Shown: piece by piece, positions 20,916 to 30,801 of the stretch | Numbering within the stretch: position 1 is the stretch's first letter | How the letters are laid out: each line of letters opens with the position of its first letter | NCBI GenBank assembly: GCA_021292165.1 | Contig: CM037888.1 | Location: 31,887,091 to 31,951,090, forward strand | Source: Shinisaurus crocodilurus | Taxonomy: Eukaryota; Chordata; Lepidosauria; Squamata; Shinisauridae | Length of the DNA: 64,000 nucleotides | Reading direction: 5' to 3' | Program-made: the position numbers and the translations under genes | The notes under the pieces: generated by a model | What the model saw: only the letters and a program-made list of their open reading frames with translations | The model's database searches: none | Told to the model about the DNA's origin: nothing

Positions 20916-21510
20916 CAGGGATGTTGAAGAGTCCTGGGTCTTGAGTCACGAGTCGAGTCACGAGTCTTTGGACCCGAGTCTCGAGTCCGAGTCCAAGTCC
21001 TTGGTCCAAAATGGTGACTCACGAGTCACGAGTCACGAGTCACTCCCAAAGCTGACTCCACGAGTCCCTATTAAAATCAATGGGGGGTTTCCCAACAAGA
21101 TAAGGCTACTTCAGATGTGTGGCTTAGATAAATTCTAGGCACAATTGCGCCTTTTTATCTCAAAACTCTGCCACTGATTTTGACAAGAACAGACCAGGCA
21201 GACAAACCCAAAATAACCAGGCAGGCAGAGGAGGCAGGGAACCCCAAAGCAGGCAGGCAGAGGCAGCCAAACCCAAAATGTCTCAAAGGTTGCATTAGGA
21301 AAATGATTTTAAAAAATAAACTTGGATTGTTACTGCAACTACTAGGTCCAGACAGCACCTGCAGATGGCATCAAGCAGGGATGTTAACGAGTCCTTGGTG
21401 TCGAGTCTCGGGTCCCATTAAAAATATTGGGACTCGAGTCTGACTCGAGTCAGAGGGGGGACTCAGTCCGACTCACGAGTCGAGTCCTCGAGTCCGAGTC
21501 CCCATCCCTA
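20916..21510 (+). mobile_element. GAGTC-rich hAT-type element, copy C (595 bp)
   Basis: Starts 'CAGGGATGTTGAAGAGTCCT' and ends 'GAGTCCCCATCCCTA' (last base changed from G). Flanked by a perfect 8-bp duplication GTAGGGCG (20908-20915 and 21511-21518). A second internal start 'CAGGGATGTTAACGAGTCCT' at 21376 begins the right arm, which matches short copy B. The middle is the same AT-rich, GCAGGCAGAGG-containing segment as copy A. Confidence 0.93.
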
Positions 21511-21518
21511 GTAGGGCG

Positions 21519-21785
21519 GCCACGACTCCCAGCGCCTGCCAAGTCTACGTGGTCTCCATGGGGGCAGCACATGACACGCAGACTCAGCCAGTGCTTCTAA
21601 GAGCAGCCAGCCACCCAGCGCCAGCTGAATCCCCCACTCTGACTGGAGATGAGCAGGGAATTCCCGCAGGAGGGATTCGCCTGGAGGAATCCAAGGAGGC
21701 TCCTCGGGCCAGATGGGGAAACTCTGCGGGCCAGATGATGCCCGTGGGCTGGAGGTTCCTCCCCCACGGTGCAGGAGGTCCTTTC
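21519..21785. other. Unannotated sequence
   Basis: GC-moderate unique sequence; no gene is supported. Confidence 0.35.
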
Positions 21786-22037
21786 AGTAACTTGGCCCCG
21801 AACCATTAAGGGCATTACTTTGAAGCACTATGGCGGCCAGTGCGACTGACGCGGAGTCGGTGTAATACGGACCAAACGTTCGCCCGTGTCGACATCCGGA
21901 CTGCTGCATTCTGCGCCGGCTGCAGCTCCAGAACCATCTTGAAAGGCAGCCCCACGCAGGGTGCATTGCAGCAGTCTAGTCTTGATGTAATCCAGGGCAT
22001 GAGTAGCTGAGGCAAGATCTGCCACGTGCACAAAGAG
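21786..22037 (-). mobile_element. L2-type LINE fragment (end of RT)
   Basis: Minus-strand translation contains 'SRLDCCNAPCVGLPFKMVLE' followed by 'QNAAVR', matching the SRLDYCNALYVGLP...QN(A/M)AAR segment of the L2 copy at 6288-6905. Short, diverged and without the catalytic core. Confidence 0.8.
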
Positions 22038-22082
22038 GTGCAGCTGGCAAATCAGCCTAAAAGCGGATAAAAGCGGATTTTA

Positions 22083-22248
22083 GGATGTTTTAAAGATGTT
22101 TTTAAGATGTTTTAAAGATGTTTTAAAGATGTTTTTAGGATGTTTTAAGATGTTTAATAGTATATATTGTGTTGTTTTAGTTTAGGTATTTTATATTTTC
22201 TGTTGTTCCCCGCCTCGATCTAGATGGAGAGGCGGGTAATAAATAAAA

Positions 22249-22300
<52 letters not shown>
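22083..22300 (+). mobile_element. LINE 3' tail with GATGTTTTAAA repeats and (ATT)n
   Basis: Imperfect units of 'GATGTTTTAAA' run from about 22083 to 22160. They are followed by 'CCCCGCCTCGATCTAGATGG', 'AGAGGCGGGTAATAAATAAA' and an (ATT)n tract at 22250-22299. Such 'CCGCC...GGCGGTATAAATAAA' tails end L2-like LINEs in squamates. Confidence 0.65.
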
Positions 22301-22439
22301 AAAGGTACTCCCCTAGTCACCACCACCACCTTTGGCTCCACAGGCAGTGTGTGTGAGTCCAGGAGGAGGCCCAGCTGCAAACATGGCCTCACCCAAACCA
22401 GTCGAACCCCTCTGTCCAGAACAAAAGGCCCTCCCACAC

Positions 22440-22565
22440 ACAGTGACCGGGTTCGCACGATCAAAATAAGCCACCGACAGGCCGAGGGTTATCGGAGGGC
22501 TGTTTCCCCCTCCAACGAGCCACGCTGCCCGGGTTCGGACGACATGACAAGCTACGCCCAGATGG
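22440..22565. mobile_element. Fragment of a GGGTTCGCACGA-type inverted-repeat element
   Basis: 'GACCGGGTTCGCACGATCAA' and 'CCCGGGTTCGGACGACATGA' with 'AATAAGCCACC' between. The same termini recur at 30860-31150, 60700-60890 and 62620-62690, suggesting a dispersed DNA-transposon family. Confidence 0.45.
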
Positions 22566-23276
22566 GTGATTATAGAAATCGCGCCCCACACACGCCCGGC
22601 GCCCTTTTTCTTCTCCCTGCCTCAGGCCTTCCCTGCCAGAGGTCTCGGGTTTGGGGGCCGAGTCGGCCAACCCCCGGAACCTGAGCATGTGATAGATATA
22701 CGCAGGGCTGACTCCATATACGAGGCTCTGGGCACGCTGCCCTGCTCCGTGGGTCGTCCTTGGGGGCTGAGCGCCCCCCCCCCCCCCGCAGACTAGCCTT
22801 ACCCACCACCACAGGCTGACTGAGCACTGTGCCGCCGCCTCCACTTCTTTGGGCCCCGAGCTCCGTGGGACACACGGGGGAAAGACAAACGCGTTTCCTA
22901 ACGGGCCTGGCAGCCCAGAGGAGGGCCGGCCCCCTCCAGAGCCGCTGCCGCTCCTGCCGCCCACACGCCCGCTGGGCCGGAAAAGTCGCACAGGCAGTGG
23001 CTTGGGAGCGCGGCCGCCTGCACAACTCTGGGCAACCGAGGGCGGCTGCCTGGCTCTCTCCCATTGTCACCCCACACACACACCCCCGGGGGCGGCACAG
23101 ACGCAGCACTCCCCCTCTGCCCCGCGCTGTCCCTTCTTCTCCGTGTCCCCCGGGGCCCACGTGAATCTGCACTTCAGGGTTGGGGCCCACAGGCTGGAGG
23201 GGAAGGAAAATCATGGCTGCAGCCGTGGCTATCGCTGCCTTGGCCAGCAGAGGGGGCCGGTGTCAACCCCAGCAGG
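22566..23276. other. GC-rich region
   Basis: High GC with frequent CpG, and open frames on five of six frames (longest 22570-23214, minus, 214 codons; 22461-22991, minus, 176 codons). Their amino-acid content is G/R/P/A-rich and no family is recognisable. It could be a CpG island, but no exon can be supported. Confidence 0.35.
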
Positions 23277-23425
23277 GGCCCCCGCCCCATTTTATTTGGA
23301 GCTCTATATGAGCTCTCCATGGTGCTCCGCGGTGGTGAACCTATTTTGGCTATGGCCTATGAAGCTCCAAATGAAACCTGCCATGGATTAGGAGCCCCAC
23401 CAAAGCAGGCGTCACCAGCCTCCCC
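23277..23425. mobile_element. Short inverted-repeat element, copy 1
   Basis: Shares 'GCTCTCCATGGTGCTCCGCGGTGG', given here as two overlapping halves, and 'AGCAGGCGTCACCAGCCTCC' with 45632-45790. Inverted arms: 'TTTATTTGGAGCTC' and 'GAAGCTCCAAATGAAA'. Non-coding and unclassified. Confidence 0.55.
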
Positions 23426-23654
23426 TGGCATTTGCCCAGCCCTGCTAGGAGCTGGCCCTGGGCCTGGATATATAGAGATTGGGTTGCAGTTCTGGAGTGT
23501 GGGTAAGGGGGGAGCGGGGGGGAGTCCTTTTTTTCCTTACCTTCCTCCTGAAACCTGCCTGTATAGGGCAGGGTCTAGCGGATTTTTTGGAAATCGCAGC
23601 ATGCACCCCCTCAACCCTAATCTAAAATACTTGCCACGAACTGTTCGGGGCTTC

Positions 23655-25905
23655 ATAGAATCATAGAATCATAGAAAAGTAGAGTTGGAAGGGGCCTACA
23701 AGGCCATCGAGTCCAACCCCCTGCTCAATGCAGGAATCTAGGTCAAAGCATCTCTGACAGATGTCTGTCCAGCTGCACCTTGAATGCCTCCAGAGTGGGA
23801 GAGCCCACAACCTCCCTAGGTAGTTGATTCCATTGTCTTATTGCTCTGACAGTCAGGAAATTTTTCCTGATGTTTAGGTGGAATCTAGGTTCCTGTAACT
23901 TGAGCCCATTATTCCGTGTCCTGCAAACTGGGATGACCGAGAAGAGATCTTTGCCCTCCTCTGTGTGACATCCCTTCAAATACTGGAAGAGTGCGATCAT
24001 ATCTCCCCTCAGTCTCCTCTTCTGAAGGCTAAACATGCCCAGTTCTTTCAGTCTCTCCTCATAGGGCCTTGTTTCCAGTCCCTTTATCATCCTTGTTGCC
24101 CTCCTCTGAACCCTCTCCAGTTTGTCTATGTCCTTCTTAAAGTGAGGTGCCCAGAACTGGACGCAGTACTCAAGATGAGGCCTAACCAGTGCCGAGTAAA
24201 GGGGAATTATCACTTCCCGCGATTTGGAAGCTATACTTCTATTAATACAGCCCAAAATTGCATTTGCCTTCTTTGCAGCCACATCGCATTGCTGGCTCAT
24301 ATTCAGTTTGTGATCTACCACAATTCCAAGATCCTTCTCACTTGTAGTATTGTTGAGCCAAGTGTCCCCCATTCTGTAACTCTGCATTTGGTTTCCTCTC
24401 CCTAGGTGCAGCACTTGGCATTTATCCCTATTAAATTTCATTCTGTTGTTTTCGGCCCAGCGCTCCAGCCTATCGAGGTCACTTTGAATTTTGTTTCTGT
24501 CTTCCAGAGTATTAGCTGTTCCACCCAACTTTGTGTCATCTGCAAATTTGATAAGCATTCCCTGTACCTCCTCATCCAAGTCATTAATAAAAATGTTGAA
24601 GAGCACCGGGCCCAGGACCGAGCCCTGTGGTACCCCGCTCGTTACCTCTCCCCAGTTTGAGAAGGAACCATTGATAAGCACTCTTTGAGTCCGATTCTTT
24701 AGCCAATTGTGGATCCACCTGATAGTTGTTCCATCTAGCCCACTCTTAGCTAGCTTACTAATCAGGATATCATGAGGCACTTTGTCGAAAGCTTTGCTGA
24801 AGTCCAGGTATATAATGTCCACAGCATTCCCACAGTCCACAAGGGAGGTTACCCGATCAAAAAATGAGATCAGATTAGTCTGACAGGATTTGTTCTTGAC
24901 AAATCCATGCTGGCTTCTAGTAATCACTGCATTGTTTTCAAGGTGCTTGCAGACTGACTTCTTTATAATCTGCTCAAAAATCTTCCCGGGGATTGATGTC
25001 AGACTGACTGGCCTATAGTTCCCAGGTTCCTCCTTCTTGCCCTTTTTGAAGATGGGAACAACATTTGCCCTCCTCCAGTCGTCTGGCACTTCACCTGTCC
25101 TCCATGATTTCTCAAAGATAATAGACAGTGGTTCTGAGAGTTCTTCTGCCAGTTCCTTTATTACTCTAGGATGCAGCTCATCAGGCCCTGGAGATTTAAA
25201 CTCGTTCAGAGTAATCAGGTGCTCCTTGACCATTTGCCTATCAATCTCAAGCTGCAATTCTGCCCCTTCAGTCTGCACTTCAGGTTTGCCAGGGGGGTCA
25301 TAGACCCTCTTTTGGGAGAAGACCGAGCCGAAGTAGGAATTGAACACTTCTGCCTTTTCTTTGTCTTCTGTTATCAATTTGCCATCCTCATTGCGTAGTT
25401 GAACCACCAGTTCTTTCTTCTGTCTTTTACTGTGCATGTATCTGAAGAAAGCTTTTTTGTTGCTTTTAGCATTCCTCGCTAACCTTAGCTCATTCTCAGC
25501 TTTAGCCTTCCTGACACTATTCCTGCAGTTCTGTGCTACCTGCCTGTACTCTTCCCTTGTAGCCTGTCCTTCCTTCCACTTCCTATACGTGTCCTTTTTT
25601 GTTTTCAGGTCATCTTTGAGTTTATTGTGAAGCCACATTGGCTTCTTCTGTTGCCCTCTGCCTTTTTTCCTTGTGGGAATTGTTTGCAATTGTGCCTTTA
25701 AAATTTCCTTTTTTAAAAACTCCCACCCCTCCTGGGCTCCCTTTCTCGTGAGAGTCACATGCCATGGGATCTTACTAATCATTGTTCTGAGTTTGTTAAA
25801 ATTGGCTTTCCTAAAATCCAGGGTACGTGTTTGGCTACACTCAGCTTTTGCTTCTGTTAGAATCAAGAACTCAAGTATAACATGGTCACTTTCCCCCAGA
25901 GTTCC
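23655..25905 (-). mobile_element. CR1 LINE, long copy, 5'-truncated in the endonuclease
   Basis: Runs from terminal ATTCTATG units (CATAGAAT on this strand at 23655-23680) through the 3' UTR and a long open frame to the end of the endonuclease region near 25905. The 5' UTR and nearly all of the APE endonuclease are missing, the usual outcome of incomplete reverse transcription. It is the source-like copy for the shorter CR1 3' ends in the window. Confidence 0.93.
23743..25866 (-). CDS. CR1 reverse transcriptase ORF2 (707 codons, endonuclease missing)
   Basis: Reverse transcriptase of a CR1 non-LTR retrotransposon, which copies CR1 RNA onto nicked chromosomal DNA and can mobilise SINEs with a CR1-like 3' end. 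The open frame is uninterrupted. 'NYRPVSLTSIPGKIFEQII' lies at residues 283-301, 'YLDFSKAFDKVPH' at 353-365, 'GVPQGSVLGP' at 411-420 and the catalytic 'FADD' at 441-444. The thumb and C-terminal region ('RPHLEYCVQFWAPHFKKD') follows to residue 707. Residues 1-60 correspond to the linker after the lost APE domain; the methionine used is internal, not the natural start. The lack of stops over 2.1 kb suggests a young insertion. It is probably not expressed and cannot be autonomous. Confidence 0.9.
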   Translation of the reverse strand: MILTEAKAECSQTRTLDFRKANFNKLRTMISKIPWHVTLTRKGAQEGWEFLKKEILKAQLQTIPTRKKGRGQQKKPMWLHNKLKDDLKTKKDTYRKWKEGQATREEYRQVAQNCRNSVRKAKAENELRLARNAKSNKKAFFRYMHSKRQKKELVVQLRNEDGKLITEDKEKAEVFNSYFGSVFSQKRVYDPPGKPEVQTEGAELQLEIDRQMVKEHLITLNEFKSPGPDELHPRVIKELAEELSEPLSIIFEKSWRTGEVPDDWRRANVVPIFKKGKKEEPGNYRPVSLTSIPGKIFEQIIKKSVCKHLENNAVITRSQHGFVKNKSCQTNLISFFDRVTSLVDCGNAVDIIYLDFSKAFDKVPHDILISKLAKSGLDGTTIRWIHNWLKNRTQRVLINGSFSNWGEVTSGVPQGSVLGPVLFNIFINDLDEEVQGMLIKFADDTKLGGTANTLEDRNKIQSDLDRLERWAENNRMKFNRDKCQVLHLGRGNQMQSYRMGDTWLNNTTSEKDLGIVVDHKLNMSQQCDVAAKKANAILGCINRSIASKSREVIIPLYSALVRPHLEYCVQFWAPHFKKDIDKLERVQRRATRMIKGLETRPYEERLKELGMFSLQKRRLRGDMIALFQYLKGCHTEEGKDLFSVIPVCRTRNNGLKLQEPRFHLNIRKNFLTVRAIRQWNQLPREVVGSPTLEAFKVQLDRHLSEML

Positions 25906-26214
25906 CGAAACTGCAGGCCAATTCCCCCCTGCCCTCCGTTTTTATTTTATCCCACCTCCGCTGTGTGCGTCTCAACTGCTTTTCGCCATAGACTTAGTTG
26001 TTAGACTTACAGATTCCGCCCAACGTCCGATTCCTTTCCTTTTTATCTTCTCTTCTGCGGCAAAAGCGGGAGCTGCCCAATGGAGCAACCACTGGAGCGA
26101 CCTCGGTTTCGGCATGGCTGTGACTGGGCAGCAGCGTGTCTACCTTAACCACAGGTAGAAGCGTAGGAAGTTCCATCTCCAGATAATAAGTTGAGTTTCT
26201 CTAGCATTCCTTCT
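25906..26214. other. Unannotated sequence
   Basis: Unique-looking sequence between the CR1 copy and the MITE. No gene signal. Confidence 0.35.
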
Positions 26215-26222
26215 CTCTATGG

Positions 26223-26357
26223 GAGCGTTCTCCAACCTCGGGTCCCCAGATGTTTTTGGCCTACAACTCCCAGCATGCCCCAGCCAGCTACGCTGGCTGG
26301 GGCATGCTGGGAGTTGTAGGCTAAAAACATCTGGGGACCCGAGGTTGGAGAACACTG
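26223..26357. mobile_element. 135-bp palindromic hAT MITE
   Basis: Left end mutated to 'GAGCGTTCTCCAACC', right end 'GGTTGGAGAACACTG'; arms otherwise nearly perfect. Flanks CTCTATGG (26215-26222) and CTCTAGGG (26358-26365) agree at 7 of 8 positions, an aged 8-bp duplication. Confidence 0.92.
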
Positions 26358-26365
26358 CTCTAGGG

Positions 26366-26844
26366 GCTCAAGGCCATCAGTATTCTGTAAATCCTTGAAG
26401 CTCGCAGGTCTTATCAGACAGTTCAGGAGGATTTTTAAATTTTTCCCCTTTTACTTTACAAACTGATATACTGCTGTGTACCCAGGGAGTCTCCTGAGTT
26501 TGTCGAAAACCACTAATTTATTTCGGGGTGCCCTCATTTCACTTCCAAACTGATAGGCGTTCCTTCCGCTACCGGAGTTGGCTATTAGTGGGAATTTCTG
26601 AATCAAATACTTGTTTTCTCTCCGTGCATCTCGAAGGGAAGGGAAGAAAAAGGGAGTACGGTAGCTTTTTTCAGGACAGGGGCTGTACCGAGGAGACATG
26701 CGCACTACAGACTATAACCGGGGCATCAGTCATTCTTCCTTGCTCCCTTGCATCTGTGGTGAGGGACCCTGTAACAGAGTCCGCACCCTCACCGAACTAC
26801 AGCTCCCAAGATTCTTTGGGGTGGTAAGCAGCCATGCTGGCTTA
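26366..26844. other. Unannotated sequence
   Basis: No element recognised. 'ACTACAGCTCCCAAGATTCTT' near 26799, in part, resembles a MITE arm. Confidence 0.35.
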
Positions 26845-28518
26845 TCTATATATATATATAAAAGAAGAAGTCCTGACTGACTGACTGACTGACTGACTCA
26901 TCAACGCCCAGCTCAAACCGTTTAATCTAGGAACGTGACATTTTGAAGGAACATTGCTTTTATGACGTAGACACCCACTAAAGAAGGATTTTTGGAAATT
27001 CGGTCTCTAAGGGGGTGAAAAAAAGGGGGGCAAAATCGCCCCACTCTCATATCTCCTATGGGCAAAACAACAGGGCAGCAGTTATGCAAATTGGCCTCAC
27101 CTCAGAATTGCTGCAGGAGCCAATAGGAGCAGTTATGCAAATAGCCCATTCGACACGTAGAATGTTTGTATGAATTCCTGCAGGGGCCAATAGGAGTGGG
27201 TATGCAAATCTCCCCCAGGCCATTTAGAATGTTCTCTGAGGGGGTGAAAAGGGAGGGAAACTTTTTACATGACTGACTGACTGAATGACTGTTGCGTGTG
27301 GGGCGTTGTCGCATAGGCTCCATCACGTTTTGACGGATCTACCCCAAATTTGGCACGGTCACTCTTCATCACCTGTAGACTCTCAGGATTAACCTGATTT
27401 TTCTATAAGATCAGATATTTCTGTCAGATATTTCTGAACTGCCACAGGGACCCAATCAGGAGCGGATATGCAAATCTCTCCTACGTCAAAACAGAATGTT
27501 CATATGAACTGCAGCCGGGGCCTACACTGGGGGGGGGGAGCTGGGATTTCATTGTTGGGTAGTACCGGGTGGGGGGGAGAGCAGTGATTTCATTGTGTGG
27601 TCCTGGGGGGGGCAGGGATTTCATTGTCATGTAGTCCCGGGGGGGGGGGGAGCAGGGATTTCATTGTGCAGTCCCGGGGGGGAAGGAAGCAGGGATTTCA
27701 TTGTGTAGTCCTGGGTGGAGCTGGGATTTCATTGTGTAGTCCGGGGGGGGAGCAGGGATTTCATTGTGCAGTCCCGGGGGGGCAGGGATTTCATTGTCAT
27801 GTAGTCCTGGGGAGGGGGAGCAGGGATTTCACTGTGTAGTCCCGGGGGGGAGCAGGGATTTCATTGTGTAGTCCTGGGGGGAGCTGGGATTTCATTGTGT
27901 AGTCCGGGGGGGAGCAGGGATTTCATTGTGCAGTCCCGGGGGAGGCAGGGATTTCATTGTCATGTAGTCCTGGGGGGGGAGCAGGGATTTCATTGTGTAG
28001 TCCTGGGGGGAGCAGGGATTTCACTGTGTAGTCCAGGGGGGGAGCAGGGATTTCATTGTGCAGTCCCGGGGGGGCAGGGATTTCATTGTCATGTAGTCCT
28101 GGGGGGGGGAGCAGGGATTTCATTGTGTAGTCCTGGGGGAGCAGGGATTTCACTGTGTAGTCCGGGGGGGGAGCAGGGATTTCATTGTGTAGTCCTGGGG
28201 GGAGCTGGGATTTCATTGTGTAGTCCGGGGGGGGAGCAGGGATTTCATTGTGCAGTTCCGGGGGGGGCAGGGATTTCATTGTCATGTAGTCCTGGGGGGG
28301 GGAGCAGGGATTTCATTGTGTAGTCCGGGGGGGGGAGCAGGGATTTCATTGTATAGTCCCGGCGGGGGGGGGGGGAGCTGGGATTCCATTATGTAGTGCC
28401 GGGGGGGCTTTCCTATGGAGCGATTCAAAACAGTGGTCAGCTACCTTAAGGAATTTCGAACAAATAGTGCCTATAGGAAAATGACGACCCATGCTACGCC
28501 GGGTAAAAAAAAAGCTAG
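26845..28518 (+). mobile_element. Non-autonomous Helitron (1.67 kb)
   Basis: Begins 'TCTATATATATATATAAAAG' directly after an A and ends with CTAG directly before a T (28515-28518, then T28519), the A|T target of Helitrons. A short GC hairpin, 'ACCCATGCTACGCCGGGT', lies about 13 bases before the CTAG, where Helitrons place their terminator hairpin. The 5' part has CTGA repeats (26873-26898), then 'CATCAACGCCCAGCTCAAAC', also typical. There is no Rep/helicase gene. A G-rich minisatellite fills 27525-28410. It would need a Rep/helicase protein from elsewhere. Confidence 0.87.
27525..28410 (+). repeat. G-rich minisatellite (about 30-35 bp units)
   Basis: Around 25 units with core 'AGCAGGGATTTCATTGTG' and a 'TAGTCC(C/T)GGGGGG' spacer; some units carry 'ATTGTCATGTAGTCC' or 'GTGCAGTCCC' variants. 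Higher-order patterns of three to five units repeat (compare 27600-27790 with 28050-28290). The open frames on both strands here follow from unit length and are not genes. The G-runs could form quadruplexes. Confidence 0.97.
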
Positions 28519-28519
28519 T

Positions 28520-28959
28520 GTGGCATAAAGCTGAACCACATGTCTAGTGTCGGGAGCTCCTGCGGCACACCTCTATGGCTGAGTACTGGAGGAGAGCAGA
28601 GATCGGAGAGTGTGCAAGACGCTTCTGCTTTTGCGCGTGGCTTCATATGGGACGGAGGTGCAACCTTTTCCTCCTCCTCCTCCTCCTGAGCGAACATCTC
28701 AAGTCGCCAAGAAATCCAAGCAAAACTCATTAGATTATTTCCAGAGATCATTTCCAGACATGCAGCTCCTTTACATCTCAGCGATGGCAGGGAAGCCCTC
28801 CGGGCATGTTATTAAATTAGAGCTATCAGACTCGCAGTAGGATGCAGCGGCGCTGTGAGGAAGGATGCGCCACCGTCCGCCTCCCTGGCCTCTCCAAGGG
28901 CTCCTCTGGTAGGAGCAACGCCGCTCCTGCTCGGATGGAAGTTTTTCTGCTTGTTTGAT
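28520..28959. other. Unannotated sequence
   Basis: Unique-looking, with a (TCC)n run at 28671-28689. No gene is supported. Confidence 0.35.
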
Positions 28960-29500
28960 TTGTTTTGCACCTCTCTATTAAATAACTAATTATTTAACAT
29001 CTTTTAAAGCAGGCAGGGACACAAATGGCTGCTTTTAATAATATAGAAGCCCATTAGCTTCATTTACTGTTAATGTTAAAATAAACATGAGGCAATTTAG
29101 ATATACTATTCCAATTTCACGGAAACTTTGATGTTTTTCTTCTTCCAGTCACATAATTAAAGGAAAAAACTACTAATGATATTAAGTTTGTACAGTGTTA
29201 ATGACAGAAGGAAGCCACGGTCGAAATTGCAGCCATTAATATGAAAAAATAAAATATTTAACATGGGAGATGGATGAAAGCAATTTTAATAAACTAAAAT
29301 GAAGAAAATTAATTTTGGAAACTTTTGTTGTTTGTAACGTTACCCCGTTTGGTGACAAATCTTTTGTGTTTTCCTGCTCTGGGTTATTTATTGATGACCA
29401 GAAGATGCATCATTAATGTTCTGTATTTATATTAAAGTCCAACCTATTTTCCACTTTATCCTGGAGTCAATGGGGCCAAAACCTTCCCCAACTGCTAATT
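28960..29500. other. AT-rich unique block, strongest candidate conserved non-coding element
   Basis: Repeat-free, very AT-rich, CpG-poor. Contains TAAT-rich homeodomain-like sites ('ATAACTAATTATTTAACATC', 'CCATTAATATG', 'GAAAATTAATTTTGG') and 'CACATAATTAAAGG'. This composition is characteristic of vertebrate enhancers conserved over long times; conservation is not tested here. Confidence 0.4.
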
Positions 29501-29529
29501 TGCATATGATTTTTGACTTCATAAAGCAA

Positions 29530-29600
29530 CCTTCCCTACCTTGGGGCACTCCAGATGTATTGGACTACGACTCCCACCATCCACAGCCTTGTCAATTTTG
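29530..29600. mobile_element. hAT-like MITE, left half
   Basis: 'CCTTCCCTACCTTGGGGCAC', 'TCCAGATGTATTGGACTACG', 'ACTCCCACCATCC': one arm of a hairpin MITE, the other arm missing. Confidence 0.6.
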
Positions 29601-29888
29601 CAGGGTGGACAGACATTCTTGTCAATGCACACACCCCATGTCGTAATGGCCAAATATTAGCCGTGTCAGGGAGTCCGTTACTTCGCAAGCTTTTCTCTAA
29701 CATAAGATACTCAGCATTCCCAGGTGGGAAACATTCTAAAGAAAGCTTAATCACTTGAAATGAGCAGGTAAGATCTTGTCAGCATAACAATTATCCTGTT
29801 ATGATCTCGTATATATAATCCAGAGGCTGGATTGGGGCCCAGGAGATACTGTTTTTGCCAAGATGAAAACTAGGGGCAGGCAGACCAA

Positions 29889-29997
29889 GTTTGGGAACAA
29901 GGAGGCTGGATTGGGAGGGAGCACCTCAGAGCCCGTCACCTGCTCAGCCAGGAAACAGCTCACCGAAGGATCAGAGGAGACCAAAGTGGGCGTAGGC
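29889..29997 (+). repeat. 109-bp direct repeat, left copy
   Basis: Identical over all 109 bases to 30693-30801. The pair flanks GAGTC element copy D exactly, with no other sequence between repeat and element. The unit starts 'GTTTGGGAACAAGGAGGCTG' and ends 'AAAGTGGGCGTAGGC'. Confidence 0.98.
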
Positions 29998-30692
29998 CAG
30001 GGATGGGGACTCGGACTCGAGGACTCGACTCGTGAGTCGGACTGAGTCCCCCCTCTGACTCGACTCGGACTCGAGTCCCAATATTTTTCATGGGACTCGA
30101 GACTCGACTCGGGACTCGAGACCAAGGACTCGTCAACATCCCTGCTTGATGCCACCTGCAGGTGCTGCCTGGACCCAGTTGCAGTAACAATCCAAGTTTA
30201 TTTTTTAAAATCCTTTTCCTAAAATGCAACCTCCTTTCAGACATTTTGGGTTTGGCTGCCTCTGCCTGCCTGTCTGGGGTTCCCAGCCTCCTCTGCCTGC
30301 CTGGTCTCTTCTTAACCAGTTCCACAGTTTGAATTGTCCAAGACAAATGCTTCTGCCTGCCTGCTTTGGGGTTCCCTGCCTCCTCTGCCTGCCTGGTTAT
30401 TTTGGGTTTGTCTGCCTGGTCTGTTCTTGTCAAAATCAGTGGCAGAGTTTTGAGATAAAAAGGCACACTTGTGCCTAGAATTTATTTAAGCCACACATCT
30501 GAATTAGCCTTATTTTGTTGGGGGAAAACCCTGTTGATTTTAATAGGGACTCGTGGAGTCAGCTTTGGGAGTGACTCGGGACTCGGGACTCGTGAGTCAC
30601 CATTTTGGACCAAGGACTCGGACTCGAGACTCGGGTCCAAAGACTCGTGACTCGACTCGTGACTCGAGACCAAGGACTCTTCAACATCCCTG
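29998..30692 (-). mobile_element. GAGTC-rich hAT-type element, copy D (695 bp)
   Basis: On the plus strand it begins 'CAGGGATGGGGACTCGGACT' (right terminus of the family) and ends 'CTCTTCAACATCCCTG' (left terminus). The internal junction 'CATCCCTGCTTGATGCCACC' at about 30137-30156 is the same as in copy C (complement), so C and D share a composite ancestor. There is no 8-bp duplication; instead the 109-bp repeat flanks it. The centre carries a roughly 80-bp longer GCCTGCCT-rich segment than copy C. Confidence 0.93.
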
Positions 30693-30801
30693 GTTTGGGA
30701 ACAAGGAGGCTGGATTGGGAGGGAGCACCTCAGAGCCCGTCACCTGCTCAGCCAGGAAACAGCTCACCGAAGGATCAGAGGAGACCAAAGTGGGCGTAGG
30801 C
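30693..30801 (+). repeat. 109-bp direct repeat, right copy
   Basis: Exact copy of 29889-29997, immediately after element D. Confidence 0.98.

Noticed and set aside
22566..23276. Gene or CpG-island promoter with open frames up to 214 codons
   Set aside because: Open frames occur in nearly all frames as expected from GC content; no motif, splice pattern or family recognised.
27597..28323. Open frames on both strands through the G-rich tandem array
   Set aside because: They result from a repeat unit near a multiple of three without stops; no independent coding evidence and they lie inside a Helitron minisatellite.
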